From Leucosporidium creatinivorum (Eukaryota > Basidiomycota > Microbotryomycetes > Leucosporidiales > Leucosporidiaceae), in assembly GCA_001600635.1 (NCBI GenBank), contig BCKL01000025.1:248001-312000 (forward strand): 64,000 bases of DNA. Reading direction: 5' to 3'. The translations under genes were made by a program, and so were the position numbers. Of this stretch, positions 24,129 to 34,718 are shown one piece after another (the first letter of the stretch is position 1; every line of letters starts with the position of its first letter). Below the pieces are notes generated by a model, which saw only the letters and a program-made list of their open reading frames with translations, was not told where the DNA came from and ran no database searches.

Positions 24129-25126
24129 TCAGGTGCAGCCCACGACCAAGCTCCACAGCATCCAGCGGGGTTCGGCTTTGGCGAACAGCCCTGACCTCTC
24201 CTTCTTGACCTCGGCTTTCTTCTTGGTCGCGCTGTTGTCGGCGTTTCCGTCGCTCGCGGCGGGAATCGGCGTCTCAGTCTCAGGGGAGAGTCGAGGATCG
24301 CCGAGAGGGAGAATAGAGCCTCTGGTCCGGTCGCGAACGTCCAGGCGGTAGCTGGAGACGAGGCGATGGAAGCGGGCATTGGCGTCGGCGGGAGCGATGA
24401 AGGCTTCGGGGGTGACGTTGAAGACGCTGTTATCGCAGCCCTCGTCGCTGTCTCCGATAGCCACGATTGCAGGGTAGCGGTCGTCGGAGGGGCGTTCGGT
24501 GAGGGCTGAGCGGAGAGGCAGCGAGATCGCCATTAGGGTCTCAAAGTCTTTGTGGCACTCTGGTCCCTTCTCCTTCCACATGCGCTGGGAGGGAAGCTGT
24601 AGGTGGTAGTGTTTGAGAAGCGTGGCGATGTCCTGCGCAAGATGAGTGAGCTCGAGGAACCTTGGCGATGGGAAACGGAGACCCGTGAGCTTACCGCGAG
24701 TTGTTGTGGAGTGCGCCCTCGCAAGATGTTTGACACCGCCAGGTGCTGATAGCACACGTCGCACCAAGGATCACACCAGTGGCTCCAGTCGTAGCTGGGT
24801 GCTCGGTAGGTCTCTTGGACGTCTTCCCGAGCCGCTTGGTCGCACGAGTTGCAGCGGAACTGTTTAAGACGGTCTTGCTCGGCGTCCTCGGCCTCCAAGC
24901 CCAGCAGCTGATCCTCGACGAGCTCCCACACCTCCTCCGGCAGATCCCTCACGGTCGTCTTCTCGTCTTGTCCCGTAATCTCGAGCTCTACGCTTCTCCT
25001 CCTGCTGACGATGAGGTCGATGGCGAGGAAGGTAGGTCTCGTAGCTTTGTGAGCGGTAGCGGCAAAGTCGAGCGAGGCTGTAGTGACCCAGAGGCCGTAC
25101 AAGAGCGTGGCGTTGCTGAAGCACAT
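24129..25126 (-). CDS. Family-X member B (unknown, F-box-like, four-Cys)
   Basis: Exons 24695..25126 and 24129..24632 join in phase to 311 residues around a 62-nt intron at the family position, just after PQQLA and before DIATLLKHYHLQL. The N-terminus MCFSNATLLYGLWVTTASL is close to copies D and G. It carries LPEEVWELVEDQL, cysteine pairs CNSC and CDVC (with WSHWCDPW between), FHRLVSSYRLDVRDRTRG and the tail AEPRWMLWSL. A Lys-rich stretch precedes the tail. It sits tail-to-tail with the unknown gene ending at 23961 and is followed upstream by copy C on the same strand. Confidence 0.82.
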
Positions 25127-25446
25127 CGAGCCAGGGTGGGAGGCTGAGAGGGAGGGCTGTGTAGGGTGGTAGAGAGCTTCTGTAGGCTACTGAGCCTGCT
25201 TGTCCGGCTTCTGAGCTGCTGTTGGCGAATCGAGGCGAGAGCGAGCGATGTGGTGAGAGGCAAGAGCGGTCGAGGCGACTTCGAGCCCCTTCTCTCTCGG
25301 CTCCGAAGGGCTGCTCTTAACTCTCGCGTCTGCTCTCGTATAGCTCGCTCGTTTATGAAGAAGAGTAGAAGCTAGCATTTTCGACAAGCACGAAAGACTA
25401 CACCACAGCAAAGCGAAGCAAGCGACCAGATCCGCCTCTCCTCCCC
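25127..25446. other. Gap between family-X copies B and C
   Basis: About 320 bases, holding the promoter of copy B and the 3' end of copy C. Like the other copies, the B leader has CTACAG a few tens of bases before the ATG. No other feature seen. Confidence 0.4.
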
Positions 25447-26467
25447 TCAATCGCACGGCTCACACAAGCTCCACACCATCCAGCGAGGCGCTAAGTTCTT
25501 CTTGTCGGCCGTGACGAGCTTGGTAGACTTCTTCTTCTTCTTGAGCTTCCTTTCATCATCGTCGACGGCGGGAGGCACGGCGGGGAGGATCTGCGTGTCG
25601 ATGCGGTCGACGACTTGCAGGCGGTACGTCTTGATCAACTCGGAGAACCTCTGCTGAATGTTCCTCATCTTGTTGGGGGCGTCAAAAGCACTGAGAGAGA
25701 CGTTGACGACGGTGGATCCCGATCCGCTGTCGTGGATCGCTTCGGCGATGGGCGAAGGGTACTCGTTATGGTGAGGGCGGCGGAAGCTCGTGTTGGGAGT
25801 GGTGGGAATGGGAGCGGTCGAGGTGAGGGGGAGAGCAATGGCAGAGAGCGAGCCGAAGCAGTGGTCGCTTTCGGGGTCCTGCTTCCAGACTTCGGCTTTG
25901 GGCATGCAGAGGCCGAATTGGGCGAGGAGCTTCTTGACGATGGGCTGTAGGAGACTAGGGTCAGCCTCGTTCTGTCTGCGCAGGGTAGAAAAGAGGAGAC
26001 AGAGTGGAAGAGGGACTCACAAAGTCGGGCGAGCGAAACGGCTCCTTCTCGTAGAGCTCGTCGCGGCAGTACTCGCACTTGGGCAAGCTCCAGCCGCTGT
26101 TCCACACCTCGCCCGTCCTCTCCTTATTCTTGTCAGCCCATCCAGCCCAGCGAGGTCCCTCGTCAACGTTCAGAGCGATCTTGCACCCCTCGCAGCGGTA
26201 CTCGGCAATCTCGTCCTGTTCAGCTTTGAGCAACGCGTTGTCGAGCAAGTGCTGAGCGACGAGTTTCCACGTCTCGGTCGAAAGGTCGCGAGCGGTCGTG
26301 TGCGAGTCCTGCTCCTTGACGTTGAGCGAGCCGTTGTGAAGGCGGAGTTGGATGAGCTGTAGGGCTTTCAGAGGAGATTCGGTCTTGGTGTAGGCTTCGA
26401 TGGCAAAGTTGAGCGAGCTGCTGGTGACCCACACGCCGTAAAACAGAGTGCCATGCGACCAGCACAT
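25447..26467 (-). CDS. Family-X member C (unknown, F-box-like, four-Cys)
   Basis: Exons 26021..26467 and 25447..25944 join in phase to 314 residues. The N-terminus is MCWSHGTLFYGVWVTSSSL. The F-box-like motif is weaker (DLSTETWKLVAQHLL). Cysteine pairs CEGC and CEYC flank a Trp-rich stretch (RWAGWADKN, EVWNSGWSLPK). Exon 2 has FSELIKTYRLQVVDRIDT, a run of six lysines and the tail APRWMVWSLCEPCD. It is more diverged from B, D and G than they are from each other. An in-frame upstream extension to 26689 exists, but alignment supports the ATG at 26467. It is divergent from TRM8. Confidence 0.82.
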
Positions 26468-26682
26468 TGTGAGCGAGGCGTTCGAGCTTTGGGGGCCTGT
26501 TGAAGAGCTTCGAAGACGGTGGTGCAGCTGGGAGAGAGAGCTGGGAGCTGTACTGAAGTGCCAAGCTGTAGCCTGAGCTGCTTTTAGGTGTCGACCGAAA
26601 CCGACGAGGAAGCTTAAGGCCAAGGAGCGAAATCGCAGGCTTGCCCTCTTACGCTTATCTCGTTCAAGACTTCGGCGCAGCA
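26468..26682. promoter_or_regulatory. Short divergent promoter, family-X C / TRM8
   Basis: Only 215 bases separate the two start codons, so the promoters must overlap. No specific motif was recognised. Confidence 0.45.
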
Positions 26683-28067
26683 ATGGCACGAAGAGGCGGG
26701 AACAAGAGCGGCACAGCTAAACCGCAAGATCCTGCTCTGCTGGCAGGAGCAGCTACTACAGAGACTGGAATGCCCCGCGTGAGCTGCTGCCTTCTCCCCC
26801 CCTTTGCGAGCTCGCGCTGACCAGGCTTGGCCTACAGAAACGGTTCTACCGCCAGCGCGCCCATGCCAACCCTCTCAGTATCCACCACCTCGAATAGTGA
26901 GTCCTTACAGCTCCACTACAGCTCAGCGCGAAGCTCAAACTGACCGCTTCGAACGAAAACAATCAGCCCTTCGTCTCCTGCTACCATGGACTGGTCGACC
27001 CACTACCCGACCTTCTTTGATGCACCTAAAGCGGAGGGAGAGGGCAGTGGAACTGGCAAGGGCAAGAAGGTCGAATTCGCCGACGTTGGCTGTGGATTTG
27101 GAGGGCTTCTCATCTCGCTCGCGCCTCTGTACCCCGAGACTCTGATGATGGGTGAGTTGGCTCGGGCTGTTTGCGCATATCTATAACAGCGCTGAGACCT
27201 TTCGTTCGGTAATCCAGGACTCGAGATCCGCACCCAGGTCACCCAATACGTCTCGGACAAGATCCGCGCTCTCCGTCTCAACCCCGGCAGCGTCGACCCC
27301 GACAACCCAGAGGAGCCTCTCATTACCACCACCGACCCTCTTCCCAGCGAGCTCGCTACCACCAGCACCGCAGCCGGTTCGGACGAGCCCCCAGCGAAGA
27401 AGGCCAAGGTCGACGATGAGGCGGCCAAGACGAGGCTCGCACTCCAGCCGCCAGAGGGATACGCCTATGGTAATGTCAGTGTGCTGAGGGGTAACGCTAT
27501 GAAGTTCTTGCCCAACTTCTTCGACAAGGCTCAGGTGAGTTGCTCGACCAGTCTCTTCAGCCTATCGCCGAGACTGACTCTCGCTCCTCTGCTCCAACAG
27601 CTCTCCAAGATCTTCTTCCTCTTCCCCGACCCGCACTTCAAGGCTCGCAAGCACAAGGCTCGAATTATCTCGTGCGTTCCCTCCCTCTCTCCTTCCCTCG
27701 GCGCTTCACTAACCTCCCTCGGCTTTCGCTCGACAGGCCCACCCTCCTCGCCGAATACGCCTACGTCCTCCGCCCCGGCGGACTCCTCTACACCATCACC
27801 GACGTTCCCGATCTCCACACCTGGATGGTCTCCCACCTTGCTCCCTTCCCTCTCTTCAAGCGATTGACCGAGGAGGAGATTGAGAACTTGGGATTGGAGA
27901 GCGGGGAGGGTGTGGTTGGTGTTGAGGGGAGTGAGCTGGGAAGGGAGAGGGAGAGAGCGGTGATGGAGGCGGTGAAGAGGAGGACGGAAGAGGGGAAGAA
28001 GGTCGAGAGGAATGGGGTTGGGAAGCAGTGGAGTGTGTGGAGGAGGTTGAGCGATGATGAGGTGTAG
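26683..28067 (+). CDS. TRM8: tRNA (guanine-N7)-methyltransferase catalytic subunit
   Basis: Catalytic subunit that, with Trm82, makes m7G46 in tRNA using S-adenosylmethionine. Six exons (26683..26778, 26838..26896, 26967..27151, 27218..27534, 27601..27671, 27737..28067) join in phase to 352 residues. Signature parts are [17 protein letters not shown] at the start, [10 protein letters not shown], the SAM-binding [48 protein letters not shown], and [15 protein letters not shown]. An acidic/Thr-rich insert of about 40 residues follows the SAM loop, longer than in yeast. The gene is flanked on both sides by pairs of family-X genes. Confidence 0.95.
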
Positions 28068-28197
28068 TGGGCTTGGTCATAGAGATTCGAGCTGTTATTC
28101 TGTACCATCTACAGCGAAGTAGGAGAACTGCTCGAAGCTGAGACGAGAAGACATGCACCGAGCCCTTTTGGGGTCCAAGAGACGGTCGAAGCTCTTC

Positions 28198-28353
28198 CGC
28201 CATCTCTGTTCTCCTGCCACATCTTCGTCTCGCTTCTCGCCGCTCGTCGACAGCTCTCGACAGGACTTCAGAGCAGCAGCTACACCTACAGCAGTCAACT
28301 CACAAGCTCATCCTCAGCCCCTTCTCCGCCCGCCATCGCTCGCCCTCTCGAAA
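28198..28353 (+). repeat. Leader shared by family-X copies D and G
   Basis: The 150 or so bases before the ATG of copy D match those before copy G (58035..58183 on the other strand) with few differences, for example CTCCTGCCACATCTTCGTCT in both. The match continues into exon 1. It marks a recent duplication or conversion that carried the promoter along. Confidence 0.75.
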
Positions 28354-29380
28354 ATGTGCTGGAGCAACGCGACGCTCTTCTACGGCCTCTGGGTCACTAC
28401 AGCCTCGCTCGACTTTGCCGCTACAGCCCACAAAGCTACTCGACCTACCTTCCTCGCTATCGACCTCATCGTACACCGGCGCCGCTCTGGAAAGCTCGAG
28501 ATCGAAGGCCAAGACGAGAAGACGACGGCGAGGGACTTGCCCGAAGAGGTCTGGGAGCTCGTCAAGCACGAGCTGGTGGAGATCGAGGTCGCTAGAGCGG
28601 AGAAGGCCCGTATTTACCGCTTCCGCTGCGACATCTGCCACGAGATGGCCTACGAGGAGGCCGAGCAACGCTTCGAGTGGGATCTGGAGGACGGAAACCT
28701 TTCGCAGGGAACTGATCCCGAGGTGAAGCAGCGTTGGACCCGCTGGGGAATGCCCGAGTGCGAGCATGGCGGTTGCTACGGCCGCATTGGGGATTCGGGG
28801 ATCCTGCGGGACCGCACCATTGAACAGATCGAGGTCGGCCGAGCTACGCTACTCCCAGACGAGGCGCTTGCTTACCTCAAGCTCGCAAGACATCAACGTT
28901 CTACTCAAGCACTACCACCTTCAGCTTGCGACCGAGCACCTCTGGCCCAAGGACGGCGAGGAGAGCTACTGGGACTTCGACAGCCTCATGGCGATCTCGC
29001 TCCCTCTCCAGACGACGGAATCTCGCTCCCCCAGCCTACATGTGGAGAGCTGCCAAGATTATGGCTCTAGCAGTGACTCCGTCCATTTTGCTCGTGACGC
29101 CTTGCACGTCTCCGCCGACGCCGACCGCTGCTTTCGCCGACTCGTCTCGACCTACCGCCTCCAAGTCGGCGCACGCGGCGGCACTTCTCCCCACCAAAAC
29201 GCTACTGGTCTCTCCTCCTCCAAGAACACCGTCTCATCTACCACGACCACCGCAACGACTACGCAAGCCGGCGATTCCAGCACGAGCAAGAACGCCGAGG
29301 TCAACAGCAAGGCGATGAGGCGCGTTGCCACCGTGGAGCCTCGCTGGACGCTCTGGAGCGTTGCCGAGTCGTGCATGTAG
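28354..29380 (+). CDS. Family-X member D, splice junction damaged
   Basis: Exon 1 (28354..28833) starts MCWSNATLFYGLWVTTASL and is nearly identical to copy G for the first 80 codons, with LPEEVWELVKHELV and cysteines CDIC and CEHGGC (a four-residue spacer instead of two). By homology exon 2 should begin at 28889 with DINVLLKHYHLQL and run to the tail EPRWTLWSVAESCM. At that point the intron would end in AA, not AG, and its donor is GTCGGC rather than GTRAGT. The nearest AG, one base later, shifts the frame. So D may be mis-spliced, use an unusual site, or be on the way to a pseudogene. Exon 2 still reads open for 164 codons including FRRLVSTYRLQV, which suggests recent damage. Confidence 0.68.
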
Positions 29381-29763
29381 GTGGGCTAGCTGCTTTGAGT
29401 CAAGAGTATGGAGGGATGAGAGGATGAGGGTGGGCGAGCGAGCCTTTGAGTGACGGAGGCTCGGACTCGGACTCGGAGGCAGCAGCGAGGCGAGAATGGC
29501 GATGCTTGCTGAAAGGAGATAGTGTAGCTTTGCTCGTATACTTTCAGAGCCTGAGAGACCGAACCCAGTGGAGAGATCTGTCTCGTGCGAGAGGCTTCAA
29601 GAGCAGCCGACGAAGGTCCCTCGTCTCTCGCTCTCCTCCCACATCTCGCACGCGCTTCGGCTTCTCTTCGCGAACCTCGAAGCGACGCTGAGCTCCATCT
29701 CGCTGTACCTCGGATCCCAGCGCACCTTTCCCCTCCCTTCAGCCCTCTCTTCTCCCTCGAAAG
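29381..29763. other. Gap between family-X copies D and E
   Basis: About 380 bases; promoter of copy E. A short part near 29630-29680 resembles the D/G leader (CTCCTCCCACATCTCGCACG), consistent with a common ancestral leader. Nothing else recognised. Confidence 0.4.
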
Positions 29764-30766
29764 ATGAGCTCGCCGAGCGGCACTGTCTTCTGCGGCCTCT
29801 GGGTGACCACCAGCTCCCTCAACTTTGCCGCCACCGCTCATTGCGACAAAGTACTCCTCTCCACCCTCCTCGCCATCGACCTCATCGCACGTCGCTGGCG
29901 CACCGGCAAGCTCAAAGTCAAGCGCCTCGGCTCGAGTGCGACGGCTGCCGACCTGCCCTCTGAGATCTGGAGCAAGATCAAGCAGGAGCTGTCGGATGAA
30001 GCTGTGGGAAAGGCTGAGCTCGGTACGCTGGCGAGATATCGTTGTACGCAGTGCTGGGAGGAGGATTTGAGCCGAGCGATCAGTCGACCGAGGGAGAAGG
30101 GAGGGGATGTCAGGATTGAGCATGATTGGGTGAGGTGGGGAGAGCCGAGGTGCTCGGGAGGCGGGTGCTATGACAATGTGGTGAGATCGAAGGTCCTGTA
30201 CCATCGCTCGACCCAGCAGCGCGAGGTGAGTTGTTGGCTTTCCTCCTTTTCGAGCTCCGAAAGCTCACTGATCGCGCTCGGTCATCTTGCAGGACATCTC
30301 CAACCTCCTCGAAGACCATGGCCTCCACCTCGCTTCTCGTCGTATGTGGTCCAAGGACCCCAACGACCCGTTCGACTTCCACTCCCTCTCGGCGATCGCC
30401 TTCTTGGCCATCTCGCTCTCGCCCTCGACGCCCAGCAAGAAGAGCAGTCGCTCCAAATCCTCTTCTTCCAAGACGAACGGCGCTAAAGCCTTCAGCGCCG
30501 ACACCTCCGCCGTTCCCCTTAGAGCTCAAGCCCGAGTCCGCCGCCTCATCTCGGACTACGGGCTGCAGGTCGTCGAGCCCAAGGGAGCGGTCGATCTCGT
30601 CTCGGATTCGAGCTACGCCGACCTTCAAATCAAGCTCCAGCCGACGAAGGATGCCGGCGCCCGAGGACAGGCCGAGTCGAAGTTCAAGGGACAGGAGAAG
30701 ACGAGCTTCGAGGCTGATGAGTTGCGTTGGGTGCTGTGGAAGGATAAAGACGAGCTGAATGGGTGA
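29764..30766 (+). CDS. Family-X member E (unknown, F-box-like, four-Cys)
   Basis: Exons 29764..30225 and 30293..30766 join in phase to 311 residues; the intron has a clean GTGAGT donor, CTGAT branch site and TTGCAG acceptor at the family position. N-terminus MSSPSGTVFCGLWVTTSSL, F-box-like DLPSEIWSKIKQEL, cysteines CTQC and CSGGGC, then DISNLLEDHGLHLASRRMW. It has VRRLISDYGLQVVEPKG and a divergent tail, ELRWVLWKDKDELNG. A Ser/Lys-rich stretch lies mid exon 2. It is the most diverged intact copy in the window. Confidence 0.8.
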
Positions 30767-31526
30767 GAGGCGGTGCTCAGTGGGCGAAGGGACGGAGGAT
30801 AACCAGGAGGTGACGGCTTAGCTTCAGCTCGGCGAGGAGGAGCGAGGATTGGGGAAGGGTCCAACACATACTGAGCGCCGCCTGGGATCGCTAGCAGCTC
30901 GCAACAGTGAGAACTAATGGTCAACTCCCTCTAGCGAGAGCATGAGGCTGCAGAGAACATCTGAGCCACCCCTGCTTCACCATGACGGGCTCGCCGAGGA
31001 GCTCGGCGAGGAGCTTGGCGATGATTAGCGCTACGAGAGAACATTAACCCGGCGGCCAGAAACGTCTATGGGTGGCAAGTCGTCTAACAATATTATCTAG
31101 CACACCCTGCAAAGCCCTCACCGTACTCTGCTGCCCATCTTCTGACCTCCGAAGACAGCGGCTCGGCGGGGCTTCCAGGAGAGCCGAGCTCCGGAGCAAT
31201 TCACTGGCGCGCTGACGAGGCCAAGCAGGAGCTCCCAAGCTGTCCCGAACTATGATGCGAGCTTGTAAGCGAGGCCGAACTGACCACAGGACGGACAAGT
31301 CGACTCCTCAAACTGCTCGCGCTCCTCTCCCTCCCGCATCATCGCTCGAAATCTTCGGTCTCCTCGACGGCGTGCAGGGCTCCTGGGACGACTTGACGAC
31401 TGACGATATTGGACCTCTTAACGACCTACTTACGACTACCAACGACTTCAACGCTTTCACGAACCTCAGCCCCCCCCGCGCCCGCTCCTCCTCCTCAAAA
31501 CAGCTTTCCTACGCCTCTAATTCACC
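30767..31526. other. 760 bp upstream of the kinase gene
   Basis: Holds the kinase promoter and the 3' end of copy E. A GC-rich inverted stretch (CTCGCCGAGGAGCTCGGCGA) lies near 30990. No gene was recognised. Confidence 0.4.
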
Positions 31527-34361
31527 ATGTCCGGTCTCCGCTTCGATAATATACCCTACACTGACCTCTCAGATGAATCGTGAGTGGTCTCACCCAGTGG
31601 TAGAGCTGCAGCAGCGATGGATGGCCGTGTTGTTTGGGCAGACGGAGCGCAAGGACTCGGCGGGAAGGAACGTTGGTGGCGGTTTGATGGGCGGAAGGAG
31701 TGACCTAGAGCTGCTGGGACTGCCACACAGAACCGCACTCGCTGCTATGTCGCTGACCCTTGTCGCCGCCAGGGCATGGACGCGCCTCGGCAAGGGTTCG
31801 TTCGGATGCGTCTACAAGGGCGAGTACCTCGGCATTGAGGTAAGTGCTAGCTTTCATCAAGCATTACAAAGCTGACCCGGAGTTGCCCACAGGTCGCCAT
31901 CAAAGAAGTGCTCCCCTCGGGCGAATACGATGGTCCGTTCTCGGCGCAGATCTCTCGAACCCGTCCGAGAGCATGTACTGACCTCCTCGAACCTCAACAG
32001 TCGACAAGTACTTCCAACGAGAGTGCAAGATCATGGCCGAAGCTCGTCACCCCAACATCGTCCAATACCTCGGCCTCTGCCTCGCCCCGACCGCTCCCCC
32101 CTCCAACATCTTTCCGAACCGCCCAGTCCCGACCGAACAGCGCCCTCGGATCCTCATCATCTCGGAGTACCTCCCCGGGGGCAACCTCCGTCAGTACATC
32201 GACGACTCGTCCCTCCCCTTCCCCTGGAGGCTGAGGATCAGCTTCGCCGTCGATTGTACCAGGGCGGTCGCCTACCTTCACTCGAGGCAGTGCATACACC
32301 GAGACCTTAAGGGAGAGAATGTGCTTCTCTCGGAGAATGGAAGGACCAAGCTCGCCGACTTTGGCTTTGCTCGTATTGCGGCGCAGAATGATGAGGAGAT
32401 GAGGAGGATGAGGTGGGTCGAATGGGTGACGCCAAGGCCGGGACGACGAAGCTGACTCGATCCCTCTCAACAGCTACTGTGGAACCGATGGCTACATGAG
32501 CCCCGAGATCCTGAGTACGCTGAACCGCTCACGAGGAACGCGAGTCGACCGAACTGACCGGCTTTCCTTCCCCAGTGGGCGAGGAGTTCCACATCCCTAC
32601 CGATGGTAAGCATTGGCCTCGTCAGTGACCCTTTTGTACCGAACTGACCTCTTCCTTTCACCAGTCTTCTCCCTCGGCGTCATCTTCTGCGAGATCCTCA
32701 GTCGTCGCCTCGCCGACAACCAGACCTTCGCCGTACGCCCTTCATCCGACGTCTTCTCGCCCACAGCTGACCTTCTCCACCTCCCACAGCGCCAGCTCCC
32801 CAGCTTCGGCCTCGACCTTGAGGAAGTCCGCTCCCTCGCCTCCGCCAACTGCCCTCCCGCCTTCATCGACCTCGCCATCTCCTGCCTCGCCATCGACCCC
32901 GCCTCTCGTCCTTCGGCCCTCTCGATCCTCACCACACTCCGCACCATCGAAGCTCAAGTCCTCGAGGCCGAGGCTCGCGGCGTCGGCCTTACCTCCAAGG
33001 ACGAGCGCGGGACTTGGAACGTCGGAAGCGTTTCGTTCGCTGGCACGACTAAGCGCGGTGGGAAGAGGCCTACGGCGCCGAGGCTTCCTTCGTTCGAGGG
33101 CCAGGTCGTCGTTGGATCGAGCATGCTCGCTAATGGACGGGGACAGAAGGAGCCGAAGCATAGACGGCAGGACAGCACAAGCAGCGAGAGCGAGGACGAC
33201 CTCGCTTTGTTCAAGGTCGCCGATGCGGACGTCGATGTTGATGGAGCCGCTGAGAAGGGTCGTCGCAAGGGAGGAGAGAGTGTCGATGGCCTCTTGGACT
33301 CGGATGACGATGCTGGGTCGCGTTACTCGACCGCCGTGCTCGGTCGTAACCGCCGCGCTCACCAGAATATTGAGGACGCCTCGTTCGCTTCTTCCACTCT
33401 CACCGTCCGCGCCTTCGCCAATGCCAAGGACAGCACCATTGGCCACCAACGCCTCGCTTCGTCGGCTTCCTCCCTCCCTTCGCTTCCCCCCTCCTGGGTG
33501 ACCAAAGACGGCGCTTCCTCTCCCTCGGACGATTCGCCCGCCGATGCCATCCCTTCCAAGCTGCAAAGCGACGCCGGAGCCTCCTACCTCACCGCCCGAA
33601 CCACTACCCTCTCCATCGCCGGAGCGACCATCTCGCACGGATCGGACGACGACGCCTCCGCCGACGAGGACGAAGCCGAGAAGGCAGAGCTCAAAGACGT
33701 CTTCCACTCGACTATCCTTCCCCCTCCCGGCCAGGACACCATCGAGATCCCCACTCCCACGCTCCACCGCTTCTCGCTCATCAAGCCGACCTTCCAACGT
33801 TTCCTCGGCTCACTCGCTCCCTACGGATCGACTACCTCGGCGGGGGCGGGAAGTCAGACCTCGGCGGCTAGCTCGAGCTCGTCGCTCGCTTCGGCTGGTG
33901 GGGAGTCGGACAAGAGCAGCAAGAGGAGGAGTGGGAGCGTGACGCCGGCGCTGGGTTCGGCAGCGGCGAATAAGTGCGAGCTTTGCAAGAAGAAGCTCGG
34001 GTTGATGAAGCCTTTCCTTATGTGCGATGATTGTGGATTCCAGTGAGTTGGGATTGAACTCGGTCCCCCTTCGCCGAGCTTCGCTGACGTCTTTCCCCTC
34101 GCGCACGTCTCTTCCCCCCCTCCCTCCCTTTTCTTCCCCTTTCGCTCCTTGAACAGCTGCCACATCAAATGCTCGGACGCCTGTCCCCCCGGCTGCTCCG
34201 CCATCGACGACCCTCTCGCCCCCCTCTCGCCTCATCCCGCGCCGACGAGGTCCCTTCCCATTCCTCCTCCTCCTCCTCTTCGCGAGACCTCGAACACCAC
34301 TTCTAGCTCGGCGAGGCCTAGCAAGCTGGTCAAGAAGAAGCCGACGACGGGCAAGGCTTAA
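31527..34361 (+). CDS. TKL-type protein kinase (LIMK/TESK-like) with C1 finger
   Basis: Nine exons (31527..31579, 31773..31839, 31893..31932, 32001..32412, 32474..32514, 32576..32605, 32665..32732, 32790..34042, 34157..34361) join in phase to 722 residues. The kinase domain starts within 20 residues of the N-terminus: Gly loop LGKGSFGCVYKG, VAIKEV lysine, catalytic loop HRDLKGENVLL, DFGFAR, and CGTDGYMSPEIL in the activation segment. HRDLKxEN fits the LISK group of tyrosine-kinase-like kinases. A long Ser/Asp-rich middle follows. The C-terminus has CELCKKKLGLMKPFLMCDDC and HCHIKCSDACPPGC, a Cys/His pattern of the C1 (diacylglycerol-type) zinc finger. Substrates may be cytoskeletal, by family analogy only. 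Intron 7 (32733..32789) is 57 nt and open, so its retention would add 19 residues in frame. Confidence 0.88.
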
Positions 34362-34718
34362 GCGAGGAGGAGCGCCGAGCAGCCGGAACGATTGACGACC
34401 TACATATTTTACGACCCCCACACGATACTCTACCTCTTACGGACATACTGTTTTCCTTTAACACCCTTCATTCCATCTATACTACCCATCGTAATGCAGC
34501 TTGACCCTCAGCTTTCACTCGGCGATGACAGCGAAGAGAGCTACAGCTCGGAAAGGACCGTTCGAAGGGGCTAGAACATGCTGAGATTGCGATTGACAAG
34601 TCCACAGAACCTACAAGGCAGCAGAGCAGCCAAAGCTCTTCACCCCTCTCGCTCGCCCAAGTCGAGGAGCCCGCGCTCTCACTGCTCTGGCTCCCACCTC
34701 AACTACTACACCTCAACC
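34362..34718. promoter_or_regulatory. Upstream region of the Tra2-like gene
   Basis: About 360 bases between genes on the same strand. AT-richer than its surroundings just after the kinase stop. No specific motif was recognised. Confidence 0.35.

Noticed and set aside
32742-33797. Long minus-strand open frame of 351 codons
   Set aside because: It lies wholly within the kinase coding exons; its Gly/Val/Arg-rich composition is the mirror of a Ser/Asp-rich GC-biased frame.
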